In this document: positions 6,918-15,147 of the stretch, one piece after another
How the letters are laid out: each line of letters starts with the position of its first letter
How positions within the stretch are numbered: the first letter of the stretch is position 1
Assembly: GCA_965230985.1 (NCBI GenBank)
Contig: OZ246399.1
Coordinates: forward strand, 558,001-622,000
Direction: 5' to 3'
DNA: 64,000 nt
Source: UBA2211 sp035404185
GTDB taxonomy: Bacteria; Patescibacteriota; Minisyncoccia; Minisyncoccales; Minisyncoccaceae
Notes under the pieces: model-generated
The model's input: only the letters and a program-made list of their open reading frames with translations
Told to the model about the DNA's origin: nothing
The model's database searches: none
Translations under genes and position numbers: made by a program

Positions 6918-8717
6918 TTATCCTTGTCTATTTTTATGAATCTTTTTTAGTTTTGAATGACCAATAGTGCGTGAATAAACTTCTGTATTCCAAAATGTTG
7001 TAGGAACATTACCAATATAGTGATAATTAGCCCGTTCCTTTTTGGTCAAATTTTCTAACATTTTATTTATAGCTTTGGCTGCATCTATTCTGGTTTTGTT
7101 GCTTGAAGTTGGACTCTCATCGTATGGTAATTTATGACTTGGAAGTTTTAACCTATAATTATCAGAAGTATATTTATTGACCGTGTCTGCTAAATCGCCG
7201 CTAAAAAATACTATTTTGGGAGGAAGATTTTCTTTTTCATAATTATCTATTAACAATTCTCCATTATTTTCCTTAATAATTCCTCCTTTTTTTGAAATAA
7301 GATTAATTATAAAATCTCTAGAAGTTTGATATCCGTTATCTTTTCCTTTTTTTTCATATTCCTCCCAATCATTCTGTCGATCTATAAAATCATACAAACC
7401 GCTTCGTCCAGAATAAAAAAATCTTCCTTTAATAGTTTCGAAATCTAAAGGATTTATTGCATCAGAGCCCTTAAGATTTAAACGTTTATTAATATCTTCC
7501 ACTAGCGCGTTAACTTTTTCTTTATTTTGCTCATAATATCTTTTACTTCTATCTTGGTCCTCTTTACAAAAACCAACCAATAGAGAAGGAAGGTTTTCAA
7601 TTAAAGTTACAGCAAAATCTTTTGCGACAATTTTTCGATTTTGTAACTTTGCATATTTTTGCATATCCTCTAATAATATAATCCAGTTACCAAGATTGGC
7701 ATTAATTCCATCGGATGATAATCTATGTTGATCGTGTCTATTAATTGCTTGGATAGAGCTACTATCTAAAGATAAAAGTCCAGAAAATCCTCCCCATTCT
7801 ATCTGATTTTTATAACGTTCTAGAGACTTAACATCTTGTGATGTCGAAGTACTAGAATCGTTATATTTTAATAATTCCTCATCTAAAGTATGATGAGCAT
7901 TTTTTAAAGCAGTAAGATAAATATTTTTTATTTCATCTTCGACGTCTTTTTTAAATCCTAAATCTTTAATTTTTTTAACAAGATCTTGATATTTTTCCAC
8001 ATCTTTTTCAATTCTTTTAAAATTATTATTAAAATTTTCTGCAAAAGATATGTGCGAAAATCTTTCCGAAGGCGGTTTAATTATTTTTCCTTCATTATTA
8101 AAATAAACATCTTCAGGAAGAAACACGGCTGACAGATGCGACAAATTAATTTTTGTGGGTCGTTCCGGATTTTTGTTGCTAATAATAGCATCGCCAGCTC
8201 CCTCATGGGTTGTCCCGAAAGCATAATGCTTTAGACCTTTACGATCAAGAAGAAAGCTAACAGGACAAGCGTCCGAATAATAAAGACCTGATCCTTCTTC
8301 GGGTATTCCTCCCACGGCAAAAAAAATCCCATTATAAGAAATCTCTTTATCATCTTTTTTTAATTTCTCTAATGCGCCAGACATTCCACCTGTTTTTGCT
8401 TCAAAATCACTTCCAGGCTTTAATCCCTCCTTTATTAAACTATAGCCAGAAGAAATGGCACCTTTATCTAAAATTTTTAAAAAATTAGGAAAATGTGTAG
8501 AGTGGAAGAAAGACAAATCAAGTGCCCGTTTTTCATAAGCACGTCCTTCCTGTAGGTTTTCTCTCTTTTCTAAATAATCACTATTTTCTTTTTTCGTATC
8601 TGTTTTTTCTTCCGACGCCCTCTCAATCGTTTCTTTTTTATCTTCAATATTTTCCTTTAAAGGATTACCATTTGAGTCTAAGTTTTCAAAGTCGGGTATT
8701 GTCTCAAAATTATTCAT
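6918..8717 (-). CDS. Large soluble protein of unknown function, possible ADP-ribosyltransferase-like N-domain
   Basis: 599 residues, no signal peptide or membrane segment. Residues 1-60 are charged and low in complexity. Residues about 68-90 (FFHSTHFPNFLKILDKGAISSG) resemble the H-x-T...IL..G opening of ART-fold proteins such as DarT and Tpt1, and a LYYSDACPVSFLL segment follows. The matching catalytic Glu cannot be assigned with confidence. The middle is coiled-coil rich (FKRIEKDVEKYQDLVKKIKDLG) and the C-terminal third is basic. It lies between repeat copies B and C, so it is probably accessory cargo. A toxin or effector role is only a hypothesis. Confidence 0.6.
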   Translation of the reverse strand: MNNFETIPDFENLDSNGNPLKENIEDKKETIERASEEKTDTKKENSDYLEKRENLQEGRAYEKRALDLSFFHSTHFPNFLKILDKGAISSGYSLIKEGLKPGSDFEAKTGGMSGALEKLKKDDKEISYNGIFFAVGGIPEEGSGLYYSDACPVSFLLDRKGLKHYAFGTTHEGAGDAIISNKNPERPTKINLSHLSAVFLPEDVYFNNEGKIIKPPSERFSHISFAENFNNNFKRIEKDVEKYQDLVKKIKDLGFKKDVEDEIKNIYLTALKNAHHTLDEELLKYNDSSTSTSQDVKSLERYKNQIEWGGFSGLLSLDSSSIQAINRHDQHRLSSDGINANLGNWIILLEDMQKYAKLQNRKIVAKDFAVTLIENLPSLLVGFCKEDQDRSKRYYEQNKEKVNALVEDINKRLNLKGSDAINPLDFETIKGRFFYSGRSGLYDFIDRQNDWEEYEKKGKDNGYQTSRDFIINLISKKGGIIKENNGELLIDNYEKENLPPKIVFFSGDLADTVNKYTSDNYRLKLPSHKLPYDESPTSSNKTRIDAAKAINKMLENLTKKERANYHYIGNVPTTFWNTEVYSRTIGHSKLKKIHKNRQG

Positions 8718-8757
8718 ATTTTGTTATTTATCTATCTTAAAAAGATTATACCACAAA

Positions 8758-8780
8758 ACAAAAAACCGACAAAAGTCGGT
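8758..8780 (-). terminator. Terminator upstream of the 599-residue gene
   Basis: ACCGAC-TTTT-GTCGGT followed by a T run on the minus strand. The same hairpin with a T run recurs at 8973-8993, so this end block appears to have been duplicated together with the tRNA-like repeat. Confidence 0.8.
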
Positions 8781-8789
8781 TTCATAACA

Positions 8790-8822
8790 GCTCGGGAGGT
8801 GGAACGAACTTGGAACCTTTTT
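8790..8822 (-). repeat. tRNA-3'-end-like direct repeat, copy C
   Basis: Minus strand ends CACCTCCCGAGC, tRNA-acceptor-like, and differs from copy B at two positions over 32 nt. It sits directly before the duplicated terminator hairpin. Confidence 0.7.
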
Positions 8823-8833
8823 ATTTTTAGACT

Positions 8834-8929
8834 CTAGCGAAAAAAAGTTTCTATAATATGCATAACAAAAGCACCGGTTGCAAAAGATACTAATCCTAAT
8901 ATTAAAAATCTTGGCTCTTTTATTTTCAT
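8834..8929 (-). CDS. 31-residue single-pass membrane peptide
   Basis: ATG frame of 31 codons: MKIKEPRFLILGLVSFATGA followed by FVMHIIETFFR. One hydrophobic helix flanked by basic residues is typical of small membrane proteins. There is no Shine-Dalgarno, as for many genes here. It lies between repeat copies C and D and is followed by a terminator. Family unknown; it could be a chance frame. Confidence 0.4.
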   Translation of the reverse strand: MKIKEPRFLILGLVSFATGAFVMHIIETFFR

Positions 8930-8972
8930 ATTTTAAAATATTATTTTATTAAATTTATTATATCATGCAAAC

Positions 8973-8993
8973 GAAAAACCGACAAAAGTCGGT
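8973..8993 (-). terminator. Terminator of the tRNA cluster
   Basis: ACCGAC-TTTT-GTCGGT hairpin with five T on the minus strand, downstream of the three tRNA genes and repeat D. Same hairpin as at 8765-8780. Confidence 0.8.
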
Positions 8994-9002
8994 CTTGAAT
9001 TT

Positions 9003-9029
9003 GCTCGGGTGATAGGATTCGAACCTTAA
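9003..9029 (-). repeat. tRNA 3'-end remnant, copy D
   Basis: Minus strand reads AAGG-TTCGAAT-CCT followed by ATCACCCGAGC: a T loop and acceptor 3' strand without any matching 5' half. It is what remains when only a tRNA 3' end is kept. Shares the CCGAGC end with copies A and C but is otherwise diverged. Confidence 0.55.
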
Positions 9030-9046
9030 AAATAAAGTTAAATTTG

Positions 9047-9120
9047 CGGGCTCGACCGGACTCGAACCGGCAGTCTCCTCCGTGACAGGGAGGCGCGATA
9101 ACCAATTTCGCTACGGGCCC
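9047..9120 (-). tRNA. tRNA-Asp (GTC)
   Basis: Acceptor GGGCCCG/CGAGCCC (one C-A mismatch), anticodon stem CCTCC/GGAGG around CTGTCAC (anticodon GTC), T arm TGCCGG TTCGAGT CCGGT. CCA not encoded. Confidence 0.93.
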
Positions 9121-9135
9121 ATATATTTATTTTTG

Positions 9136-9207
9136 TGCCAGGGATGGGGATCGAACCCATGACAACTCGCTTATGAAACGAGTGCTCTACCACTGAGCTA
9201 CTCTGGC
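9136..9207 (-). tRNA. tRNA with CAT anticodon (Met or Ile2)
   Basis: Acceptor GCCAGAG/CCCTGGC (one A-C mismatch), D arm with GCTCAGTGGTAGAGC, anticodon stem CTCGT/GCGAG around TTCATAA (anticodon CAT), T arm ATGGG TTCGATC CCCAT. Lacks the three G-C pairs of an initiator, so elongator Met or lysidine-modified Ile is more likely. Confidence 0.88.
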
Positions 9208-9236
9208 CTGGCTCCATGCGTTTCAAACAAAAATGT

Positions 9237-9305
9237 TGCGGTTCCTAGAATTGCACTAGGGTCTCCAGCTTATGAGACTGGCGAGGTACTACTCCTCTAA
9301 ACCGC
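9237..9305 (-). tRNA. tRNA with CAT anticodon, atypical T loop
   Basis: Acceptor GCGGTTT/GAACCGC, D stem GAGG/CCTC with a short loop, anticodon stem CCAGT/GCTGG around CTCATAA (CAT), T stem CCTAG/CTAGG enclosing TGCAATT. The T loop lacks U55, and the D loop lacks a clear GG. Met, fMet and Ile2 cannot be separated by eye. Confidence 0.8.
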
Positions 9306-9353
9306 TATATAAAGTATACTACCAAAAAGTAGGATAAAATCAAGAGGAAGCAA

Positions 9354-9390
9354 AATAAAAAAACCTATTCAGTAAAATACTTTTCGGTTT
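9354..9390 (-). terminator. Terminator after the 145-residue gene
   Basis: Minus strand: AAACC ... GGTTT with an inner AGTA/TACT pair, followed by a T run. The stem is interrupted, so this is a moderate call. Confidence 0.5.
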
Positions 9391-9398
9391 AAAAAATT

Positions 9399-9836
9399 TT
9401 AGACTGGTTCAAGTCCAATAATATTTCCTTGATATCCCCCCTTTCTAACGAATGGAGACATTAGACTGTCGTCAATATCGATTATTGACCCGAGAGCTAA
9501 AATTGATGATCGGTTTTCGATATAACGAAACGCAGTAAGAAGTTCCTGTAAATTAACAGCTTCGTATCCGTTTTCGTAAATAACAGCCATTTCCTTTTCA
9601 AATTCTGAATAGCCAATTTCTGGCCTCCGGTTTAATTTGATAATTTTAACAATGATTTCTTTTTTCCCTCCCTTTAGAGTAGGAAAATTCTCCTCGTTAA
9701 TTTCTGGATGAACTTGAGTGTAGTTTCCTTTTTTCAAAAGAGCTTTAATCGAAACATTATAATCAACGACGATGACATGACCAACGTCGGAAAAAGATAA
9801 ATGGCTTGGAATCCTTTTTACCATTACCGTATTCAC
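9399..9836 (-). CDS. Conserved-looking soluble protein of unknown function
   Basis: 145 residues from a GTG start, chosen because GGAGGTG lies 5 nt upstream. The sequence is mixed alpha/beta with no signal peptide or membrane segment. Phrases such as HVIVVDYNVSIKALL and EMAVIYENGYEAVNLQELL recall no family I can name. Promoter TTGACT, 16 nt, TAATAT lies upstream. It belongs to the group with strong Shine-Dalgarno sites and lies next to the tRNA cluster. Confidence 0.6.
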   Translation of the reverse strand: MNTVMVKRIPSHLSFSDVGHVIVVDYNVSIKALLKKGNYTQVHPEINEENFPTLKGGKKEIIVKIIKLNRRPEIGYSEFEKEMAVIYENGYEAVNLQELLTAFRYIENRSSILALGSIIDIDDSLMSPFVRKGGYQGNIIGLEPV

Positions 9837-9895
9837 AATTCACCTCCCACATAATAGTGGTGGTTGAATATTAGCAAAAAATAAATATTAGTCAA

Positions 9896-10414
9896 TTAAT
9901 CCTCAACCTCTTCGGTTATAACACCTAATTTAATTAAAGAATCTTCAAAGGTTGAATATAGTCTATCCAATTCATCAATATCAGGCACATATCTAGTTTT
10001 TTTTCTTACCTCTTCGGCTATTTCTGCTAATCTTTTTAGACTTTCTCTATTGGGAGTATCCTCGTCTTCAACCATTTCCAAAAGATTTTTTCCTTTATAT
10101 CCAAATCTTTTTAATAACTCGTAGAATAAAACTTCCGTTTGTAAAATAGCTCTCTTGTAATTTTTATTATCCAAAAGAGCAGATATTTCTTTTGCTCTAT
10201 TTGAAAATGATTTTGGCGGAGCAAATTTCTGAAAACTTAAAAAATCCATCATCCTTCTTTTCGTATCATTAATAAGTGTTCCATCTTTAATATTATAATA
10301 TGCAATAAAATATATAAAAATAGCAGAAAGAGTTAAGGCAACTATCTTAAAAGGAAGTAAGAATTGTGACAAATCTGTTGACTCAAAAAATAAAGTAATA
10401 TCATTTATTGTCAT
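9896..10414 (-). CDS. Single-pass membrane protein of unknown function
   Basis: 172 residues from the ATG (MTINDITLFF...) that overlaps the gatA stop region by 14 nt; an upstream TTG would add 8 residues inside gatA and is less likely. Residues about 20-40 (FLLPFKIVALTLSAIFIYFIAYY) form one membrane helix. The C-terminal cytoplasmic part is helical and acidic (AILQTEVLFYELLKRFGYKG, EIAEEVRKKTRYVPDIDELD). Family not recognised. It is probably the last gene of the gltX-gatC-gatA transcript. Confidence 0.65.
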   Translation of the reverse strand: MTINDITLFFESTDLSQFLLPFKIVALTLSAIFIYFIAYYNIKDGTLINDTKRRMMDFLSFQKFAPPKSFSNRAKEISALLDNKNYKRAILQTEVLFYELLKRFGYKGKNLLEMVEDEDTPNRESLKRLAEIAEEVRKKTRYVPDIDELDRLYSTFEDSLIKLGVITEEVED

Positions 10415-11831
10415 ATTTTTTCTCAAATAACGAAGCAATGCTTAATAATTTTTCTTCTTGAAATGGAACTCCAATTAAATGCATCCCTATTGGTAATCCT
10501 GACTGAGATTTTCCGCAAGGAATAGATATTGCTGGAAGTCCAGCTAAATTAACAGAAACAGTATAAATGTCTGCTAAATACATCGACATTGGATCATCTG
10601 ATTTTTCCCCTATTTTAAAGGGCAAACAAGGAGATGTTGGTCCGATAATTGCATCAACTTTTTCAAAAGCTTTTTCAAAATCTTGTCTGATTAATGTTCT
10701 AACCTTTAAAGCTCTTTTGTAATAGGCGTCATAATATCCAGAAGATAACGTATAGGTTCCAAGCATGATTCTTTTCTTAACTTCCTTTCCAAATCCTTCA
10801 GTCCTATTTTTTAAATAAATATCGATTATCTTTTCTGCTTCTTCATCTTTAATTGTCTTTCCGTATCTTAATCCATCAAAACGAGCTAAGTTTGCACTAG
10901 CTTCTGCTGGAGCAATAATATAATAACAGGCTAAAGCATATTCACTCATCGGTAAACTAATCTCTATAATTTCCGCTCCCAACTCTTTATAAATATCAAT
11001 AGCTTCTTTAATTGCTTTCTCTACTTCCCCATCTAATCCTTTAGCAAAATATTCTTTAGGAACTCCAATTTTTAATTTAGCCAAATTATTTTCTTTATCT
11101 GAATTAATACTAGTTGAATCCATCGGATCACTTCCTTTTATTGCATCAAAAACAATTTTTGCGTCATCAACGTTCTTGGTTAGCGGTCCGATTTGATCTA
11201 AAGAAGAGGCATAGGCAATTAATCCATATCTTGAAACAGTTCCGTAAGTTGGTTTTAACCCAGTAATGCCACAAAAAGAAGCTGGTTGCCTGATTGAACC
11301 ACCTGTATCCGAGCCCAAAGCATAGACACACAGATCAGCAGCTACTGCCGCCGCCGAACCACCAGAAGAGCCTCCAGGAACTCTTTCTAAGTCACGAGGA
11401 TTTTTAGTAGGAAAAAACGCTGAATTCTCACAAGAAGAACCCATAGCAAATTCATCAAGATTGGTTTTTCCTAAAAACACTACGCCCATCTTTTCCAATT
11501 TTTCAATTACCGTAGCATTATATGTTGCGATATAATCTTCTAAGAATTTAGAACCTGCTGTGCATTTAATATTTTTAATTAAAATATTATCTTTAATAGC
11601 GCAAGGAATGCCAGTTAAGGGGTATATTTCCCCAATCTTAATCATTTTATCAGCCTTTTCTGCTTGTTTTAAGGCCATTTCTTCGGTAATAGTGATAAAA
11701 GCCTTAACCTCCTCATTTTTCTCCTTAATTTTATTCAAAAAAGCCTTCGTTAATTCAACTGAAGTAAAATCTCCATTCTTTAGTCCCTTACTCGCTTCTA
11801 TTATTGTTAGTTTTGTTAAATCAATCTTCAT
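10401..11831 (-). CDS. gatA: Glutamyl-tRNA(Gln)/aspartyl-tRNA(Asn) amidotransferase subunit A
   Basis: Amidase subunit of GatCAB; it releases ammonia from glutamine for transamidation of misacylated Glu-tRNA(Gln) and/or Asp-tRNA(Asn). 476 residues is normal length. The amidase signature is intact: catalytic Lys in IPCAIKDNIL, GKTNLDEFAMGS, and the glycine/serine-rich VPGGSSGGSAAAVA ... GSDTGGSIRQPA with the cis-Ser and nucleophilic Ser. It overlaps gatC by 11 nt, implying coupled translation. gatB is not in the window. With gltX in the same operon this strongly suggests indirect Gln-tRNA synthesis. Confidence 0.97.
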   Translation of the reverse strand: MKIDLTKLTIIEASKGLKNGDFTSVELTKAFLNKIKEKNEEVKAFITITEEMALKQAEKADKMIKIGEIYPLTGIPCAIKDNILIKNIKCTAGSKFLEDYIATYNATVIEKLEKMGVVFLGKTNLDEFAMGSSCENSAFFPTKNPRDLERVPGGSSGGSAAAVAADLCVYALGSDTGGSIRQPASFCGITGLKPTYGTVSRYGLIAYASSLDQIGPLTKNVDDAKIVFDAIKGSDPMDSTSINSDKENNLAKLKIGVPKEYFAKGLDGEVEKAIKEAIDIYKELGAEIIEISLPMSEYALACYYIIAPAEASANLARFDGLRYGKTIKDEEAEKIIDIYLKNRTEGFGKEVKKRIMLGTYTLSSGYYDAYYKRALKVRTLIRQDFEKAFEKVDAIIGPTSPCLPFKIGEKSDDPMSMYLADIYTVSVNLAGLPAISIPCGKSQSGLPIGMHLIGVPFQEEKLLSIASLFEKKYDNK

Positions 11832-12111
11832 TATAAAGAATCTTCTTAACTTGCATATAATTATCTTTCTTTCTTGATAAAGCTTTTAATAAGTCTTCAA
11901 CATCTTTTTCTTTTGCAATGTCTCCTCTAAATACATTTTCATTTTTAGAAAGATTAGCGGTTTCAGTAATGTCTGAAACATCAAGCTCTTGAAGCTTTTT
12001 TACGTATTCTAAAATAGAAGAAAATTTTTCTCTGATTTCATCTATTTCTTCATCTTTTATTTCTAAGTATGAAAGTTTGGCAATTTTTCTTATTTCTTCT
12101 TCTGATATCAT
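11821..12111 (-). CDS. gatC: Glutamyl-tRNA(Gln) amidotransferase subunit C
   Basis: 96 residues from the internal ATG giving MISEEEIRKIAKLSYLEI, the normal GatC N-terminus. A longer upstream frame exists but would add 25 residues absent from the family. GatC is a small clamp between GatA and GatB. The family pattern of two helices and the DV..LPF-like middle is only loosely kept (ELDVSDITETANLSKNENVFRGD). It overlaps gatA. Confidence 0.9.
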   Translation of the reverse strand: MISEEEIRKIAKLSYLEIKDEEIDEIREKFSSILEYVKKLQELDVSDITETANLSKNENVFRGDIAKEKDVEDLLKALSRKKDNYMQVKKILYNED

Positions 12112-12151
12112 ATGTTTAAATATATACCACTCTTTGCTTTTGAGCAAATAA

Positions 12152-12442
12152 TCAAAACAGCTCTTTTGCTTTATTCCAAATAGCATTAATAGTAGCAGGA
12201 ACCTCTTTTATTGCTTCGCTAAATTCTTTTTTAAATTCTTCTTTTGTTTTTACTCCAATATTTTTTTCTACCCACGGTTCCATATCATTATTAATCCAAT
12301 TTAAAGTTATGCCCCAATATTCAGATATTTTAGGAACACAATCATTCCAAATATTCTTTACTGAATCTTTATCAAAAGCAAAACAAAATCCTATTGAAAA
12401 AAAAGATATTATTAAAACAAGAGAAAAAATTCTTTTAAACAT
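12152..12442 (-). CDS. Small exported protein of unknown function
   Basis: 96 residues with a clear signal peptide (MFKRIFSLVLIISFFSIGFCFAF) and a mature part of about 73 residues rich in Trp and charged residues (WNDCVPKISEYWGITLNWIN). No family recognised. It starts 2 nt after the gltX stop and lies before gatC, so it is probably cotranscribed with them, although exported and unrelated in sequence. Confidence 0.6.
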   Translation of the reverse strand: MFKRIFSLVLIISFFSIGFCFAFDKDSVKNIWNDCVPKISEYWGITLNWINNDMEPWVEKNIGVKTKEEFKKEFSEAIKEVPATINAIWNKAKELF

Positions 12443-12443
12443 A

Positions 12444-13964
12444 TTATTTTAATTTTTTAATTGCTTGTTCTATTCTCATAATTGTCTTCTCTTTTCCCAA
12501 AACAAAAGCTATTTCCATCGGTCCAGCTGAATTATTTTTCCCAGATAGAGCCACTCTTAATGGCCACAATAAATTACCCCTATTTGTAAGCTTATTCGCC
12601 TCTTCCATTAGTTCTTTTTCTAAATTTTCTTGATTAAACTCAAGCGCAGTAATAATTTCTTTTGACTTATTTAATGAGTCAATGATTTCTTGATTGCTCA
12701 TTTCTTTCCATTTTAATAATTCAGCGGAATAATCTAATTCTTTTAAAAAACAAAAATCGATTAATTCTACAATTTCTGAAAGTTTTTTAAGTCTCTCATG
12801 ATATAGAGCAACCATCTTTTCAATTTCTTCAAGGTGTGTCTCTTCATTAGTTTCAACAACTAAATACTTTTCAACAGCAATTTCTTTGATTAAGTTGGCT
12901 TTAATTAAATAAGGAATACATTCTCTGGTCAAGTCGTAAAGAGACTTTTTGCGAATATAGAAACCATTAAGCCAATCCAGCTTATCAACATTAAAAATAG
13001 CAGCTGACTTTTGTATTTTTTCTATTGAAAAATCAGCAATCAATTCGTTAAGTGAATAAATTTCTTTTTCTGTTCCTGGATTCCATCCTAGAAAAGCAAT
13101 GAAATTTAATATCGCCTCTGGTAAATAACCATCATCTTTATAATCAATCAATGACGTTTTGCTAGTTCTCTTAGAAAGTTTCTTTTTATCTGTTCCTAAT
13201 ATTAATGATAGGTGGGCATACTTAGGCTCTTCAAATCCTAAAGCACGAATAATTAAAATCTGCTTAGGAGTATTGGGAATATGGTCTTCCCCACGAATAA
13301 CATGAGTAATTTCCATTTCAACATCATCGACCGCACAGGTAAAATTAAATAAAGCTGTATCTAAATCTTTAGCTAAAACAAAGTCACCCATCGTTTCTGT
13401 GCTCACTTCAATTTCTCCTCTAATTAAATCATTAAAAGAAACCTTAGTGTCGACAGGAGTTCTAAAACGAATAACTGATGGTTTCCCTTCTTTTAAATAC
13501 TTTTCAACTGTTTCTTTAGGTAAATCTCTACAAGCTCCTCTGTAAACTGGAGATTCACCAATAGACATTAAATATTGTTTTTGGGCCTCTACTTCTTCTT
13601 TTGAACAAAAACAATAATAAGCGTGACCATCTTTCAACATTTGTTCTAAATACTTTCTATATATCTTTGTCCTTTCGCTCTGTCTATATGGAGAATGCCC
13701 TCCAATGTAATCTAAAGAATTAACAACTGGACCCTCATCCCAATTAATTCCCATCCAATTTAGACCCATTAATAATTCATCTTCCCATTCTTTTTTTGAC
13801 CTCTCTAAATCAGTATCTTCTATTCTCAAAATAAATGTTCCTTTATTTTTTCTTGCAAAAAGAAAAGGAAATAAAGCAGTTCTAATTGTTCCAATGTGAA
13901 GATGTCCAGTTGGAGACGGAGCAAATCTTGTTCTTATTCTTTTTTCTTCTTTTTTAGCTATCAT
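12444..13964 (-). CDS. gltX: Glutamyl-tRNA synthetase
   Basis: Class I aminoacyl-tRNA synthetase of 506 residues. The HIGH motif is in RFAPSPTGHLHIGTIRTALF near the N-terminus, the tRNA-binding region includes RGEDHIPNTPKQ, and the KMSKS loop is KKKLSKRTSKTSL. The anticodon-binding C-terminal domain follows. It lies upstream of gatC and gatA, so it is probably a non-discriminating enzyme that also makes Glu-tRNA(Gln), which GatCAB then amidates; this is inferred from context. It starts 2 nt after murG, on the same transcript. Confidence 0.96.
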   Translation of the reverse strand: MIAKKEEKRIRTRFAPSPTGHLHIGTIRTALFPFLFARKNKGTFILRIEDTDLERSKKEWEDELLMGLNWMGINWDEGPVVNSLDYIGGHSPYRQSERTKIYRKYLEQMLKDGHAYYCFCSKEEVEAQKQYLMSIGESPVYRGACRDLPKETVEKYLKEGKPSVIRFRTPVDTKVSFNDLIRGEIEVSTETMGDFVLAKDLDTALFNFTCAVDDVEMEITHVIRGEDHIPNTPKQILIIRALGFEEPKYAHLSLILGTDKKKLSKRTSKTSLIDYKDDGYLPEAILNFIAFLGWNPGTEKEIYSLNELIADFSIEKIQKSAAIFNVDKLDWLNGFYIRKKSLYDLTRECIPYLIKANLIKEIAVEKYLVVETNEETHLEEIEKMVALYHERLKKLSEIVELIDFCFLKELDYSAELLKWKEMSNQEIIDSLNKSKEIITALEFNQENLEKELMEEANKLTNRGNLLWPLRVALSGKNNSAGPMEIAFVLGKEKTIMRIEQAIKKLK

Positions 13965-13966
13965 AC

Positions 13967-15085
13967 TTATTCTATGAAATCTAATACATATCTAGCTACA
14001 ATAACCGCCGCATATGGTTTAGAAAATAATTCTGCTGCTTTTGACATTAATTCTTTGTCTTCTTTGAGAACTTCTTTTAATTTTTCAAAAAAGAAATGAG
14101 GAGTAAAATTTCCCTCTTCTAAAACCAAGCAAGCTCCGTTTTTAGCGTAAGAATAGGCATTTCTAACTTGATGATTTTGAGCTGAACCAGGAAGAGGTAT
14201 TAAAATGCTAGGTTTTTTTAATAAAGCTATTTCAAAAATTGTTCCTGCTCCTGATCTTGCTACCACACATTCAGAAACAGCATATGCAAGAGCTAACTCT
14301 CTCTCGTCCAGAAAAAAATATGGATGATAATATTTCAATAATTTTTCATCAATCATTGCCATGGCTTCATTTTTTACTCTTTTGTAGCCTGTCATCCCCG
14401 TCTGATGAATAATTTCAAAATCCTGAAGTACATCAACTAAAACGCCCAAAATAACTTCATTTATTTTTTCGCTTCCCTGCGATCCCCCCAAAATCAACAC
14501 TACTGGTTTTTCACCTATCAAATTGAATTTAACTTTAGCCTCTTCTTTATTCCCAAGAACTAAAGTGCTCCTTACGGGATTACCACTTTCAATCATTTTG
14601 TCTTTAGGAAAATCTTCAATTTCTGAGGCAGGAAAAGAAACAAATATTTTTTCTGAAAGTTTACCTCCTATTTTATTAGCTAAGCCACCCACAACATCCG
14701 ATTCGTGCATAAAAATTGGAATTCTTAAAATAAATCCCGCAATAACAACAGGAATAGAACCAAATCCTCCCTTGCTTACAATAACATCGGGAGCTATAAA
14801 AAACATTATTATAAAAGCCTGAAAAATTCCAAAAGGAATACCGATAAATAAATCAAACAGATTAGAAAAAAAAGACTTAATAGAAAAATACCTTCTTAGT
14901 TTTCCAGAAGAAATATAATGTGCTTCAATCTTTGCTTGGGGTAAAAAGGTCTTAGAAGTAAAATCAGATGGCCCAATATATTCCAATTTAAAATTAGAAC
15001 CTCTTTTCCTCATTTCTTCAGCAATAGCAATAATGGGAAAAATGTGTCCACCTGTCCCTCCGCCTGTAAATAATATTCTTTTCAT
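13967..15085 (-). CDS. murG: UDP-GlcNAc:lipid I N-acetylglucosaminyltransferase
   Basis: Makes lipid II on the inner face of the membrane in peptidoglycan synthesis. 372 residues, GT-B fold: the N-terminal FTGGGTGGHIFP phosphate-binding loop, a hydrophobic membrane-contact patch (FDLFIGIPFGIFQAFIIMFF), SKGGFGSIPVV, the second-domain LILGGSQGSEKIN, and CVVARSGAGTIFE in the UDP-GlcNAc site. Promoter TTGTTA, 16 nt, TATATT ends 6 nt before the ATG, so a leaderless mRNA is predicted. It heads the gltX-gatCA operon. Confidence 0.96.
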   Translation of the reverse strand: MKRILFTGGGTGGHIFPIIAIAEEMRKRGSNFKLEYIGPSDFTSKTFLPQAKIEAHYISSGKLRRYFSIKSFFSNLFDLFIGIPFGIFQAFIIMFFIAPDVIVSKGGFGSIPVVIAGFILRIPIFMHESDVVGGLANKIGGKLSEKIFVSFPASEIEDFPKDKMIESGNPVRSTLVLGNKEEAKVKFNLIGEKPVVLILGGSQGSEKINEVILGVLVDVLQDFEIIHQTGMTGYKRVKNEAMAMIDEKLLKYYHPYFFLDERELALAYAVSECVVARSGAGTIFEIALLKKPSILIPLPGSAQNHQVRNAYSYAKNGACLVLEEGNFTPHFFFEKLKEVLKEDKELMSKAAELFSKPYAAVIVARYVLDFIE

Positions 15086-15091
15086 ACATTA

Positions 15092-15119
15092 AATATATCA
15101 TTTTTGGACTTTTTAACAA
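15092..15119 (-). promoter_or_regulatory. Promoter of murG
   Basis: TTGTTA (15114-15119), 16-nt spacer, TATATT (15092-15097), 6 nt to the ATG. Confidence 0.5.
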
Positions 15120-15147
15120 GTGCCTGTCTATTCTAATTTTAGCTATT

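Noticed and set aside
10415..10438. Upstream TTG start for the 172-residue membrane protein
   Set aside because: Lies within gatA without a ribosome site; the ATG overlapping the gatA end fits better.
12112..12186. Longer GatC N-terminus
   Set aside because: Adds residues not found in G​atC, whose usual start is at the internal ATG.
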